Positions 17,107 through 26,508 of a DNA stretch of 64,000 bases are shown here, piece by piece. The notes below the pieces were generated by a model that saw only the letters and a list, made by a program, of their open reading frames with translations, had not been told where the DNA came from and made no database searches. Both the position numbers and the translations under genes were made by a program. The DNA comes from JAFAZI01 sp035501255 (lineage in GTDB: Bacteria; Actinomycetota; Actinomycetes; JAFAQI01): positions 1-64,000 of the forward strand of contig DATJWM010000008.1 in NCBI GenBank assembly GCA_035501255.1, in the 5' to 3' direction. Within the stretch, counting starts at the first letter, position 1. Every line of letters starts with the position of its first letter.

Positions 17107-18086
17107 TCGCTCTCCCCGGAGGCGAGGTCGAGCGCCGCGCGGGCCATCGCCTCCGTGGCGGCGAGGTCGGTCATCATCAACGGCACGGCGGCTGCTCGCA
17201 GGCCGGCTGACCGCAGCGAGGACACCGATGATTCGTCGACCAGGTCGACGAGCCACCCGTCGATCAGCCCTCCGCGCGAGCGAGCTCCGTAATGCAGAGC
17301 GACCGCGGCCGCGGTGGTCGGGACACCGATCGCCGACAGGCACGCATCTGCCATACCGCGCACGGGTGCATCGCCGACAATAGGCGACAGTCCGACGACC
17401 GGTGCGTGCGTGCAGCGCAAGGCGTCGGCGACGCCAGGGACGGCGAGGATGACTCCCACGGACACCACCGGATTGCTCGGGGGCAGGAGGATGACGTCCG
17501 CGTCGCGAATCGAGTCGATGACTCCGGGGGCCGGTGTCGCCGCGCCCACCCCGACGACGTCGAAGCCCGTCGCCGCGACCGATGCGCGCAGTTCGACCCA
17601 CCATTGTTGAAAGTGAACCCGGCGGCCGTCGAGGAGATCCACGTGCGTCTCGATCGGGGTGTTCGTGACCGGAAGCAGGCGCACGCCTGGACGCCAGCGG
17701 CGGCACAACCGGTCGGTCACCTGCGAGAGCGGCATCCCGGCGCGCAGCCACTCGCTGCGCAGCAGGTGGGTGGCCAGGTCGAGGTCACCGAGCCCGAACC
17801 AAGACGGGATCGGCGAGTCCGCATCGCCGTTCGGAAGTCCCTCGGCGTACGCCGTGAGCTCGGAGCGGACGCGGAACGTCTCATCCTCGCGACCCCAACC
17901 CCGTTCGGCCGAGATCCCGCCGCCGAGGGTGTACATCACCGTGTCGAGGTCGGGACAGATCCGCAGTCCGAGCAGGGATAGGTCGTCACCGGTGTTGCCG
18001 ACCACGGTGATGTCGTGACCGAGCGCCCGGAGCCCCAGCAGGAAACGGGCGCCGCCGATCCCGCCGGAGAGGACAGTGACCTGCAC
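17103..18086 (-). CDS. cofD: 2-phospho-L-lactate (or enolpyruvyl) transferase of F420 synthesis
   Basis: 327 aa, CofD/FbiA family, GTG start. It transfers the guanylyl-activated phospholactyl or phosphoenolpyruvyl unit to Fo, making (dehydro-)F420-0. The N-terminal loop VLSGGIGGARFLLGL, the GNTGDDL motif with metal ligands, the DLDTVMYTLGG helix, and LLPPSNPVVSVG near residue 200 are family hallmarks. It overlaps cofE by four bases. It is divergent from fbiC with 61 bp between, so the F420 genes probably share a short promoter region. No cofC/fbiD guanylyltransferase is in the window. Confidence 0.95.
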   Translation of the reverse strand: MQVTVLSGGIGGARFLLGLRALGHDITVVGNTGDDLSLLGLRICPDLDTVMYTLGGGISAERGWGREDETFRVRSELTAYAEGLPNGDADSPIPSWFGLGDLDLATHLLRSEWLRAGMPLSQVTDRLCRRWRPGVRLLPVTNTPIETHVDLLDGRRVHFQQWWVELRASVAATGFDVVGVGAATPAPGVIDSIRDADVILLPPSNPVVSVGVILAVPGVADALRCTHAPVVGLSPIVGDAPVRGMADACLSAIGVPTTAAAVALHYGARSRGGLIDGWLVDLVDESSVSSLRSAGLRAAAVPLMMTDLAATEAMARAALDLASGESE

Positions 18087-18135
18087 GCAGTGCAGTCTTG
18101 CCTACCGGTTCGCCTCCGTGCCGACCGGTTCCGCG

Positions 18136-18141
18136 TAGGGT
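18136..18141 (+). promoter_or_regulatory. -10 box of fbiC (leaderless-type)
   Basis: TAGGGT ends 6 nt before the fbiC ATG, in the 61-bp gap shared with divergent cofD. No ribosome site precedes the ATG. Confidence 0.5.
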
Positions 18142-18147
18142 CGATGC

Positions 18148-20691
18148 ATGCAGCCTCAGGATGCGGCCGCGGTGATCTCCGATTCCGCGATGCGGCGCGC
18201 GCTGCGCCGGGCTGAGGACGGGAAGACCCTCGACGGCGCGGAAGCGGTCATCCTGCTGGGCGCCCGCGGGGCCGACCTCGACCGACTGAGCGCAGTGGCC
18301 GGTCGGGTGCGAGATGCCGGCCTCGAGGCGCTCGGCCGGCCCGGCACGGTGACCTACAGCCGCAAGGTGTTCATCCCGCTGACCCGCCTGTGCCGGGATC
18401 GCTGCCACTACTGCACGTTCGCGACCACGCCGGGTCGCGTCCCGGCGGCGTACCTCTCTCCCGACGAGGTGATGGACGTTGCCAGGGCGGGTGCTGCCGC
18501 GGGGTGCAAGGAGGCGTTGTTCACGCTGGGGGACCGCCCCGAGGACCGGTGGCCGCAGGCGCGCGAGTGGCTCGACGCCCACGGCTTCGACTCGACCCTC
18601 GGTTACGTCCGGGCGATGGCGATCAGGGTCCTCGAGGAGACCGGGTTGTTGCCGCATCTCAACCCGGGGGTGATGTCGTGGGAGGACCTTCAGCGGCTCA
18701 AGCCGGTCGCGCCCTCGATGGGGCTGATGCTCGAGACGACGGCGGATCTGCCGGCCCACCGCGGAAGCCCGGACAAGGTGCCCGCGGTCCGGCTGCGGGC
18801 GATCGAGGACGCAGGCCGGTCGAACATTGCGTTCACGACCGGTCTGCTCGTAGGGATCGGCGAGAGCGCCGCGGATCGGGTCGAATCGCTGTTCGCGCTG
18901 CGTGCGCTGTCCCGGCAATACGGGCACATCCAGGAAGTCATCATCCAGAACTTCCGGGCCAAGCCCGACACCGCGATGCGGACGGCGGACGATCTCGGAG
19001 TCGACGAGTACGTCGCAACCGTCGCGGTTGCCCGACTGCTCCTCGGTCCCCAAGTGCGAGTCCAGGCGCCGCCGAACCTCGTCGACCCGCAGGAGTGCCG
19101 CCGGCTCCTCGCCGCCGGGGTGGACGACTGGGGTGGGGTGTCACCGGTCACCCCCGATCACGTGAACCCGGAGCGGCCCTGGCCGGCGCTGGAGGCGCTG
19201 GCCACCCTCAGCGCTGAGTCCGGCTACACCTTGACCGAGCGACTCACCGCCCACCCTCGCTATCTCACCGAACCCTGGCTCGATCCCCGGCTGCGCCCGC
19301 ACGTCGACGCGCTGCGCGACGACCGTGGCCTGGCAAACCCCGCGGTCACCCCGACCGGGCTTCCGTGGCAGGAGCCGGACGGCGGATGGGATGACGCGGG
19401 CCGAGTCGACCTGCACGAGACGATCGACACCGAGGGTCGGATCGACCGCACGCGCTCGGACATCGACACGGCGTACGGCGCCTGGGATTCGGTGCGGGTC
19501 AGCGAGGAGGCCAAGAACCGGGGCAGCGCTGTGGCCGAGCCCGCCGCGGTACAGCGGATTCGCCCCGAGTTCGCGACCGCGCTGCGACATGCCGAGCGCG
19601 ATCCTGCCGGGATCGGCGACTCGGACGCGCTGATCCTGTTCGATGCGTTGCCCGGGGCCGAGATCGAGGCGCTCGCGGAGGTTGCGGACGGCCTGCGGCG
19701 GGACGCCGTCGGTGACACGGTGACCTACGTCGTCAACCGCAACATCAACTTCACCAACGTCTGTTACACCGGTTGCCGGTTCTGTGCCTTTGCCCAACGA
19801 CGAACCGATGCGGACGCCTACACCCTGTCCCTCGACGAGGTCGGCGCACGCGCGGACGCGGCGGTGCTCGTCGGCGCGACCGAGATCTGCATGCAGGGCG
19901 GGATCTCGCCGGAGCTGCCGGCCACGGCGTACTTCGATCTTGCCCGCGAGATCAAGCGGCGCCAGCCCGACCTGCATGTGCACGCGTTCTCGCCGATGGA
20001 AGTGGTCAACGGCGCCACCCGGATGGGCATGTCGATCCGGGACTGGCTGATCGAGGCGAAGGCGGCCGGGGTCGACTCGCTTCCCGGTACCGCCGCGGAG
20101 ATTCTCGACGACGACGTTCGATGGGTGCTCACCAAAGGGAAGCTGCCGACCGCGTCCTGGATCGAGGTGGTGACCACCGCCCACAGCGTCGGCATCCCGA
20201 CCACCTCGACGATGATGTACGGCCACGTCGACACTCCCGCCCATTGGGTCGCACACCTGAAGTTGCTGGCCCGGCTCCAGGCGGAGTCGGGGGGGTTTAC
20301 CGAGTTCGTGCCGTTGCCGTTCGTGCACCACAACGCGCCGCTCTACCTCGCCGGACTTGCTCGGCCGGGTTCGACCCGGCGAGAAGACCGGGCGGTGCAT
20401 GCGATGGCGCGGATCCTGTTGCACGGCCAGATCTCCAACGTGCAGACCTCCTGGGTCAAGTTGGGCACCGAGGGTTGTGTGGAGATGCTGCGCGGCGGGG
20501 TGAACGATCTCGGCGGCACGCTGATGGAGGAGACGATCAGCCGCATGGCCGGTTCGCAGCACGGGTCACGGCGGACGCCTGCGGAGCTGGTGGCGATTGC
20601 GGACGCGGCCGGACGGCCGGCTCGCCAACGTACGACCTTTTACGGCGAGGTGGTGGCGCCGACCCGGACCGAGCTCGAGGTCGCGGGCTGA
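18148..20691 (+). CDS. fbiC: 7,8-didemethyl-8-hydroxy-5-deazariboflavin (Fo) synthase, CofG-CofH fusion
   Basis: 847 aa, as usual for actinobacterial FbiC. It carries two radical-SAM halves. The CofG half has Cys82-x3-Cys86-x2-Cys89 (CRDRCHYC) and the CofH half has Cys539-x3-Cys543-x2-Cys546 (CYTGCRFC). Together they make the deazaflavin Fo from tyrosine and a ribityl-uracil intermediate. The ATG at 18148 lies 6 nt after a -10-like TAGGGT. It stands opposite cofD-cofE, completing most of the F420 pathway. Confidence 0.97.
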   Translation: MQPQDAAAVISDSAMRRALRRAEDGKTLDGAEAVILLGARGADLDRLSAVAGRVRDAGLEALGRPGTVTYSRKVFIPLTRLCRDRCHYCTFATTPGRVPAAYLSPDEVMDVARAGAAAGCKEALFTLGDRPEDRWPQAREWLDAHGFDSTLGYVRAMAIRVLEETGLLPHLNPGVMSWEDLQRLKPVAPSMGLMLETTADLPAHRGSPDKVPAVRLRAIEDAGRSNIAFTTGLLVGIGESAADRVESLFALRALSRQYGHIQEVIIQNFRAKPDTAMRTADDLGVDEYVATVAVARLLLGPQVRVQAPPNLVDPQECRRLLAAGVDDWGGVSPVTPDHVNPERPWPALEALATLSAESGYTLTERLTAHPRYLTEPWLDPRLRPHVDALRDDRGLANPAVTPTGLPWQEPDGGWDDAGRVDLHETIDTEGRIDRTRSDIDTAYGAWDSVRVSEEAKNRGSAVAEPAAVQRIRPEFATALRHAERDPAGIGDSDALILFDALPGAEIEALAEVADGLRRDAVGDTVTYVVNRNINFTNVCYTGCRFCAFAQRRTDADAYTLSLDEVGARADAAVLVGATEICMQGGISPELPATAYFDLAREIKRRQPDLHVHAFSPMEVVNGATRMGMSIRDWLIEAKAAGVDSLPGTAAEILDDDVRWVLTKGKLPTASWIEVVTTAHSVGIPTTSTMMYGHVDTPAHWVAHLKLLARLQAESGGFTEFVPLPFVHHNAPLYLAGLARPGSTRREDRAVHAMARILLHGQISNVQTSWVKLGTEGCVEMLRGGVNDLGGTLMEETISRMAGSQHGSRRTPAELVAIADAAGRPARQRTTFYGEVVAPTRTELEVAG

Positions 20692-20787
20692 CCTGATCAC
20701 GCTCGGTCGGCCGGATCCGACGGTGATTTCGGACCGGGAACCGGCCGGCCGACCGGATAGTTGTCCACCGCGATACCACCGGTGCAC

Positions 20788-20817
20788 TTGACTTTCTGGG
20801 TACGACGCGCGTGTAAT
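20788..20817 (+). promoter_or_regulatory. sigma-70-type promoter upstream of whiB
   Basis: TTGACT at 20788-20793 and TGTAAT at 20812-20817 are separated by 18 bp, and lie about 105 bp before the whiB ATG. The 229-bp fbiC-whiB gap around it is otherwise GC-rich and contains CCGG-rich inverted repeats near 20735-20757. Confidence 0.55.
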
Positions 20818-20920
20818 TCCATGCGTGTCATTCCTCGGGCCTTGTTCTGGCGAGCAGACCTGGGCACGCCGTGGGTCGCGTCAGGACGGCCACGGATCGC
20901 ACGAGGTGGAGGCCAATCTC

Positions 20921-21181
20921 ATGTCCGAGCCGCTGATTCTTCTGCCAGGCGAGGAAACCGAACCGCTGCCGTGGCAGGTCGAGGCCCTCTGTGCGCAAAC
21001 CGACCCCGAGGCGTTCTTCCCGGAGAAGGGCGGGTCGACCCGTGAGGCGAAGCGGGTCTGCGGCCGCTGTGACGTGCGTGGTGAGTGCCTGTCCTACGCG
21101 CTCGCTCACGATGAGCGCTTCGGCATCTGGGGCGGGCTGTCCGAGCGGGAACGCCGTCGGTTGAAAAAGCGCGTCGTCTGA
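20921..21181 (+). CDS. WhiB-family iron-sulfur transcription factor, WhiB2/WhiB-like
   Basis: 86 aa. ATG at 20921, with GGAGG eleven bases before it; longer upstream readings have no support. The four cluster cysteines are Cys24, Cys47, Cys50 and Cys56 (CxxC then CxxxxxC), followed by the GIWGG beta-turn and the basic end RERRRLKKR. WhiB proteins bind a [4Fe-4S] cluster and act with the major sigma factor. The position beside F420 genes and upstream of a metallopeptidase-family gene, DUF3499 and phosphomannomutase matches M. tuberculosis WhiB2 (Rv3260c), the orthologue of Streptomyces WhiB, linked to septation and sporulation. Confidence 0.93.
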   Translation: MSEPLILLPGEETEPLPWQVEALCAQTDPEAFFPEKGGSTREAKRVCGRCDVRGECLSYALAHDERFGIWGGLSERERRRLKKRVV

Positions 21182-21185
21182 CGCC

Positions 21186-21221
21186 GCCGGCAGCCGACCG
21201 TTCAGGAACGGTGGTTGCGGC
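21186..21221 (+). terminator. strong imperfect hairpin after whiB
   Basis: The left arm from GCCGGCAGCC to ACCGTTC pairs with GAACGGT to GGTTGCGGC, with three bulged Gs and a 2-nt loop (21204-21205), starting 4 bp after the whiB stop. There is no U-run, as is common in high-GC actinobacteria. Confidence 0.5.
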
Positions 21222-21299
21222 CTGGCATAAGGTGGGCGCTCGGCTCGCCGCCGCGCGCAGCTTCCCCGCCCTCCGCAGGACCGTGACGTAACCCCACCG

Positions 21300-24200
21300 A
21301 TGACGCAGCCAGCGCAGGACGATCCCGAGCTGATCGACGATCCGAACGCGGGTGGTTCGTCCGACGACCGCCTCGCGCGCCAGGTCGTCACCGCCGTCGT
21401 CGTCTGCCACGACGGTGCTCGGTGGCTGCCGGAGGTCCTGACCGGGCTCGCCACCCAGACCCGCCGGCCGCAACGATTCGTCGCCGTCGACGTCGCCAGC
21501 TCCGACGCCTCGGTGCAGATCGTCCAGGACTCTCTCGGGGTCTCAAGCGTGGTCGCCGTCGACGCCGGGACTTCGTTGCGCGACGCGGTCCAGGCGGGCC
21601 TTGACGCTTTCGGCGAACCACCGGCCCAAGCGGAGGACGCCGTCGAGTGGGTCTGGCTGCTGCACGACGACTGCGCTCCCGACCCCACCGCACTGCAGGA
21701 GTTGCTGATCCGGGTCACCCTCTCGCCGTCGGTCTGGGTCGCAGGGCCGAAGGTTCGCAGCTGGGAGGGCGACCACCTCCTCGGCGCAGGTCTCACGATC
21801 GATGCGACCGGGCACATCGACTCCGGGCTCGACGGGGACGAGCTCGACCAGGGTCAGCGCGACGACGTCGACGACGTCCTGGCGGTCAGCACCGCGGGGG
21901 CACTCATCCGCCGGGACGCCTGGGATCTCATCGGCGGCCCGGACCCGGCCTGGTCGAGCTACGGCGCGGAGATCGACTTCGGCTGGCGGATCAACGCCGC
22001 CGGCGGTCGGGTCGCCCTTGCTGCGCGCGCTGTCGTCCGGCACGCCCGGGCGAGCGTTGCCGGCCTCCGAGGCCCGAGCGTTTCCCGCATGGACCAGAGC
22101 ACCACCCGCCGCCGGAACGGAATGCAGGTCGTGCTCGCCAACACGGCCGGGTGGCTCGTTCCCCTCTTGCTGCTCCGGTACCTCGTTGGCGGACTCGGCC
22201 GGGCCGTCGGTCTGCTGCTTGTCTCCCGAGCGCCCGGCGCCGCGCTCGCGGAATTGCGCGCCGTCGCCGGGGTGTATGCCGCGGTGCCTCTCGTCCTCAC
22301 CGCACGGCGACAACGCGCGCGGACCCGTGAGGTGTCGCACCGCGAGTTGCGGCACCTGTTCCCGCGGGGAGCGCGTCGCTGGCGGTCCTCGCCGTTACGC
22401 GTGGGGCTTCTCACCCACCACCGTCCGGTGCGGGTGCGACTGTCCACCTCGACCGAGACCGGGCCGGTGTCCGAGGACGCCGAGTCGATGGCGCTCGGGG
22501 AAAGCGCCGTCCTGCGATTCCTCACCAAGCCGGCCACCGTGTTGTTCCTCGGGCTGACGATCCTCGCCGTCCTCGCCGGCCGCCAGGTCCTTGGCGCGAC
22601 GTTGTACGGCGGTCGTCTTCTGCCGACCCCAGCCGGCGCGAGTGAGTTGTGGTCGTCCTACGTTGCGGGCTTCCACCCGTCGGGGATCGGCTCGATGATT
22701 CCGTCACCACCCTGGCTTGCGGTCATCGCGGCGCTGTCCAGCGTCGCGCTCGGCAAGGCCTGGTTCGTCGTCGCCGTTCTCACCCTGGGCGTCGTACCGC
22801 TGTCCGCGCTCAGTGCCTTCACGGCCGCGCGCGCCGTCACGACCTCGGTGCGGATCAGGGTGTGGGTGGCGATCGGATACGGGCTACTTCCCGCGATGAC
22901 GGGTGCGGTTTCCGGTGGCCGGTTGGACGTGGCGGTCGCGGCGATTCTGCTCCCGCAGGTGATGCGGGCGATGGCGGTGGCGCTCGGCCCCTCGACCGGA
23001 CGCCCGCGCTGGCGAGCGGCGATCGGGGCCGGCCTGTTGTTGGCCCTGCTGGTGGCGTTCGCGCCCCTGCTGTGGCCGATCGCGCTCGTCGCAGCCGCGA
23101 CTGGGATCGCGTTCGCCGCGCTGGCTGCCGAGCCGGCGAGTGCGCTGCTCGCCCGGGTGTACGCGGCCGTCGCGATTCTCGCCCTGCCGGTGGTGGTGCT
23201 GCTTCCGTGGAGCGCGTACGTCTTCGCTCATCCCTCGGTTGCGGTCGATGGCAGCGGTCTTCCCGAGTTTTACGCCTCCGTTCATCCCCCGTCCGGAGTC
23301 GCGCTGACCCTGCTGCACGCGGGCGGGCCCAATCAGCCGCCGGTCTGGATCGGCGTGGCGATCATCGCGGCGGCGGTGCTCGGACTGACCCGCCGCAGCC
23401 GAGTCGTGGCCGCGTGGCTGGGCGTCGTCCTGCTCGTGGCCGGCGTCGCGATCGCCGTGGCGATGACGCGCGACGCCGGAGTGACACCTGGCTATCCGGC
23501 GACCCGCCACTGGCCGGGTCTGGCCTTGCTGGTCGCCGGGGCCGGTGCGTTGCTGGCCGCACTGGTCGGAGCGGTCGGTGCCCGTCCCGCCCTGCGGGCG
23601 CATAGTTTCGGCTGGCGCCAGCTCGCCGCAGTGGTGATCGTCGTCCTGGCCCTCGCTTCGACCGCGACAGTCGCCGTGGGGTGGCTGGTTCGGGGGACCA
23701 GCGGCCCGCTGACCTCCGGTAACCCTGCGGTCCTGCCGCTGTTCGTGCAGTCCGAGCTCCAGGTCGACACCTCACCGCGGGCCCTCGTGTTGCGCTCGAC
23801 CGGCCGGTCCGTCTCCTACGCGCTCGTCCGGCGCCCGAGCGGGCCGATTCTCGGCGACGCCGACGTCGCGCCCCGTCCTGGTTCGGTGGCGGCGGCTCGC
23901 CTGGCCGATGCAGTGCGCGACTTGCTCGCGCAACGCCCGGGCGCCGCGGGTGAGCTCGCCCCGTTTGCCATCACCTACATCGTGGTCCCCGACGCCAGCG
24001 TCGCGCGGGTACAGGCCGCGCTCGGTCGGGCGTCGACGTTGACGGTCATCCCGGCCAGCGGCGCGACCGTCTGGCGCGCCGGCCTCCCGACCGGCGAGCT
24101 CATGCTGCTCTCACCGGAGGCGGCGACTCGGGCGCTCGATCCGGCGACGACCGTCGCTCCCCTCGGGCAAGTGCTCCCGGCGAAACCCGGCTCGGCGACG

Positions 24201-24479
24201 GTCCAGATCCCACCCGGTCCGCCCGGTCGAATCGTCGTCCTTGCCGAGACCACCAGCAAACGGTGGCGGGCCAGCGTCAACGGCCAGTCGTTGACGCCGA
24301 GGACGGCGTACGGGTGGGCGCAGGCGTTTGTCGTTCCGGCGTCCGGGGGAGACCTTCAGCTCGACCGACCCGCCGGTGGGCGCGACGCATTGTTGTGGCT
24401 CCAGTTGGTGGTCCTGGTCGCCGCGCTCGTCGCGATCGTGCCGGTGCAGCGCGTCGATCACTCGGCGGTGACGTCATGA
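21300..24479 (+). CDS. large membrane GT2-family glycosyltransferase
   Basis: 1059 aa. Residues ~25-270 form a GT-A (family 2) domain: TAVVVCHDGARWLPEVL, LLHDDCAPDP (DxD-like metal site), and the GAEIDFGWRINAAGG acceptor block. Several hydrophobic segments follow between ~290 and 820, after a basic linker. A ~220-residue end with beta character precedes a last membrane helix near the C-terminus. I recall similar proteins beside whiB in Streptomyces and relatives, but substrate and product are not established. Its stop overlaps the ATG of the DUF5719 gene (ATGA), so the two are likely coupled. A role in surface polysaccharide assembly is inference. Confidence 0.85.
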   Translation: MTQPAQDDPELIDDPNAGGSSDDRLARQVVTAVVVCHDGARWLPEVLTGLATQTRRPQRFVAVDVASSDASVQIVQDSLGVSSVVAVDAGTSLRDAVQAGLDAFGEPPAQAEDAVEWVWLLHDDCAPDPTALQELLIRVTLSPSVWVAGPKVRSWEGDHLLGAGLTIDATGHIDSGLDGDELDQGQRDDVDDVLAVSTAGALIRRDAWDLIGGPDPAWSSYGAEIDFGWRINAAGGRVALAARAVVRHARASVAGLRGPSVSRMDQSTTRRRNGMQVVLANTAGWLVPLLLLRYLVGGLGRAVGLLLVSRAPGAALAELRAVAGVYAAVPLVLTARRQRARTREVSHRELRHLFPRGARRWRSSPLRVGLLTHHRPVRVRLSTSTETGPVSEDAESMALGESAVLRFLTKPATVLFLGLTILAVLAGRQVLGATLYGGRLLPTPAGASELWSSYVAGFHPSGIGSMIPSPPWLAVIAALSSVALGKAWFVVAVLTLGVVPLSALSAFTAARAVTTSVRIRVWVAIGYGLLPAMTGAVSGGRLDVAVAAILLPQVMRAMAVALGPSTGRPRWRAAIGAGLLLALLVAFAPLLWPIALVAAATGIAFAALAAEPASALLARVYAAVAILALPVVVLLPWSAYVFAHPSVAVDGSGLPEFYASVHPPSGVALTLLHAGGPNQPPVWIGVAIIAAAVLGLTRRSRVVAAWLGVVLLVAGVAIAVAMTRDAGVTPGYPATRHWPGLALLVAGAGALLAALVGAVGARPALRAHSFGWRQLAAVVIVVLALASTATVAVGWLVRGTSGPLTSGNPAVLPLFVQSELQVDTSPRALVLRSTGRSVSYALVRRPSGPILGDADVAPRPGSVAAARLADAVRDLLAQRPGAAGELAPFAITYIVVPDASVARVQAALGRASTLTVIPASGATVWRAGLPTGELMLLSPEAATRALDPATTVAPLGQVLPAKPGSATVQIPPGPPGRIVVLAETTSKRWRASVNGQSLTPRTAYGWAQAFVVPASGGDLQLDRPAGGRDALLWLQLVVLVAALVAIVPVQRVDHSAVTS

Positions 24480-25930
24480 GGCGGCTCCCGCTCGCGCTCA
24501 CCATCGCGGCGCTCGTCATCCTCGCGGTCGTGGGATCCCTGACCGGTTCGTCTGCGGCGCCGCAGGTGAGCGCACCCGTCACGATTCCGGTCACCGCACT
24601 GACCCTCGTCTGCCCGCCGATCAGCGGTTCGTCGGGGGAGAACGCGATGATCGTGGCAACCAACGCGGCCGGGGCGCTGACGCCGCCCACCCAGGCGGTT
24701 GGTGAGGTGAGGGCAACCGTCCTCGCCGGGCGCAAGAGCACGACCACCCGGTTGCACCTGACGCCCAACGCCACGATCAAGGCTCGGCGGGGGGTCAACC
24801 AGACCGTGGAGATCGTCGCGCGAGGCTCGATCGCCGCGGCGCTCGCCGCGGACCAGTTGGCCGAGACCGGCACTGGTCGCTACCGCGGATTGCGCGGCGG
24901 GCGCTGCGAAACCCCTGGCACCGACTGGTGGTTTGCCGGTGCGGAGGGACGGGTCGGGTTCAGCGACACGTTGACCGTCGCGAACCCGGCGCCGACCGCG
25001 GCCCTGGTGGCCGTGTCGATCTGGAGCGACAAGGGTCAGGTCGCCAACAGCCGGCTCGACTCGGTTCGGGTGCCGGCGCGGTCGGTCGTGCGCCTGCCGA
25101 TGGCGACGGTCGCGCCGGACCGGGCGTCGCTGGTCCTGCACGTCCACGCGAACAGTGGCGCCGTGACGGCGACCGTGATCGATCGGCGTACCGCGGCGCT
25201 TCGGTCCAACGGCGGGGACAACCTTCCGCCGACGCAGGGACCGACCCGGCACGCGGTCCTCAGCGGGTTCGCTGCCGGGATGGGTCCGCGGTGGGTCATC
25301 GTCGGCAACCCGACGCCGGTCGACGCGACCGTCACGATGCGATTGGCGGCCAGATCCGGAACCTTCACGCCGACGGTCGCGAACCAATTGGTCATTCCTG
25401 CCGGTCGAACCCGTGCGATCCGGCTGACGTCGGCGTTCGGGTCCTCACCCGGTGCGGTGGAGGTCAACAGCGATCAGCCGGTGGTGAGCGAAGGGCTGTC
25501 CGTCACGCCACAACGGCCGCGCCGTCCGGACCTGATGTGGGTGGCGGCAACACCGGCGCTTGATGGGTCTGCGGTCGTCGCGGCCGGGCGGGATCCCGAC
25601 GCTGGGCCAACCACGTTGGTCCTGACCGCCCCGCAGGGCGCGACGAGTGTGCGGGTCACCGGCTTGAGCGGGCGCTCCCGCTCGATCGCCGTCCCCGCGG
25701 GGCGAACGGTGTCGGTCGACATCACGGACACGATCAAGACCCACTCACCCGATCAGTGGAGTTTCGTCGTGGCACCGAAGGGGCCAGGTCCGGTCTACGG
25801 TGCGCGGATGCTGTCGTTCGCGGGCGCCCACGGCGCGCTCGTCACCGGACAGCCGTTGGTGGCGCTGCCGGGCCCGACAACCCTGACCCAGGTGCGCGAG
25901 GATCCACGAGTGGCCGTGAACGGTGGGTAA
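24476..25930 (+). CDS. DUF5719-family exported protein
   Basis: 484 aa starting inside the stop of the GT2 gene. An N-terminal signal or anchor (RRLPLALTIAALVILAVVGSL) leads to an extracytoplasmic region rich in beta strands, Thr, Val and Ala. Repeated structural phrases such as VANPAPTAALVAVSIW and VGNPTPVDATVTMRL suggest two or more similar beta domains. No catalytic motif is visible. It matches DUF5719 as I know it, an actinobacterial family of unknown function found after this GT2 gene. It ends 18 bp from the convergent zincin-like gene. Confidence 0.82.
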   Translation: MRRLPLALTIAALVILAVVGSLTGSSAAPQVSAPVTIPVTALTLVCPPISGSSGENAMIVATNAAGALTPPTQAVGEVRATVLAGRKSTTTRLHLTPNATIKARRGVNQTVEIVARGSIAAALAADQLAETGTGRYRGLRGGRCETPGTDWWFAGAEGRVGFSDTLTVANPAPTAALVAVSIWSDKGQVANSRLDSVRVPARSVVRLPMATVAPDRASLVLHVHANSGAVTATVIDRRTAALRSNGGDNLPPTQGPTRHAVLSGFAAGMGPRWVIVGNPTPVDATVTMRLAARSGTFTPTVANQLVIPAGRTRAIRLTSAFGSSPGAVEVNSDQPVVSEGLSVTPQRPRRPDLMWVAATPALDGSAVVAAGRDPDAGPTTLVLTAPQGATSVRVTGLSGRSRSIAVPAGRTVSVDITDTIKTHSPDQWSFVVAPKGPGPVYGARMLSFAGAHGALVTGQPLVALPGPTTLTQVREDPRVAVNGG

Positions 25931-25948
25931 ACCGTTCGCGGCGGCGGC

Positions 25949-26389
25949 TCACGACGAGGATTCGCCGGGACCGAAGCCAGGATCGACGACGTCAGGATCC
26001 AACCCGAGGTAGTTGGCGATCACCTGTACGACCACGTCATGGATCAGGTCCTCGAGGTCCTCGATCGAACGCGCGCGGAGCTCGATCGGCTTGCGGTACA
26101 AGACGATGTGCGTCGGTCGCCGCCCATGCCCGGGGATGATCTGGGCAAGCACGACGCCGCCTGATTCGATCGCGCCCTCGAGCAAAGGGTGAGTCGGGTC
26201 GAGGTCGGTGCTGGGCACGAGGTCGACGGCGAACTCGACTCCGGCCAGTTGCTCGCGCCAGCGATGCTCGACGTGCTCGACCGCGCTGCTCGCGATCCGG
26301 TCGAAGCGGTCCGCCGGCGCGGTCGCGATCGGGACGCCGCGACCGACGAGCGGCCCGCGGATGCCACGCCCGTGGCGGTCGCGCCTCAC
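25949..26389 (-). CDS. metallopeptidase-family (zincin-like) protein with degenerate zinc motif
   Basis: 146 aa, GTG start. The order of blocks, VEFAVDLVPSTDLDP, then HIVLYRKPIELRARS, then a C-terminal helix, follows the short zincin-like metallopeptidase family (Rv3259-like). In other members the helix carries HExxH. Here it reads LIHDVVVQVIANYLGLDPD, so the zinc motif is not intact and peptidase activity is doubtful. It is divergent from the DUF3499 gene, as in mycobacteria. Confidence 0.78.
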   Translation of the reverse strand: MRRDRHGRGIRGPLVGRGVPIATAPADRFDRIASSAVEHVEHRWREQLAGVEFAVDLVPSTDLDPTHPLLEGAIESGGVVLAQIIPGHGRRPTHIVLYRKPIELRARSIEDLEDLIHDVVVQVIANYLGLDPDVVDPGFGPGESSS

Positions 26390-26495
26390 GGGGCAAGCCT
26401 AATGGCGCTGTGGAGGCCCGCTGGGCCCGCGCAACTCTGCGGCGACACGAGGCGCGTTGAACCGCGCGGTGATGGCCGTGGGTGCTCGTGGGCGG

Positions 26496-26501
26496 TACCG
26501 T
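26496..26501 (+). promoter_or_regulatory. -10 box of DUF3499 gene (leaderless-type)
   Basis: TACCGT ends 7 nt before the GTG at 26509. Confidence 0.45.
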
Positions 26502-26508
26502 CGCGCGA

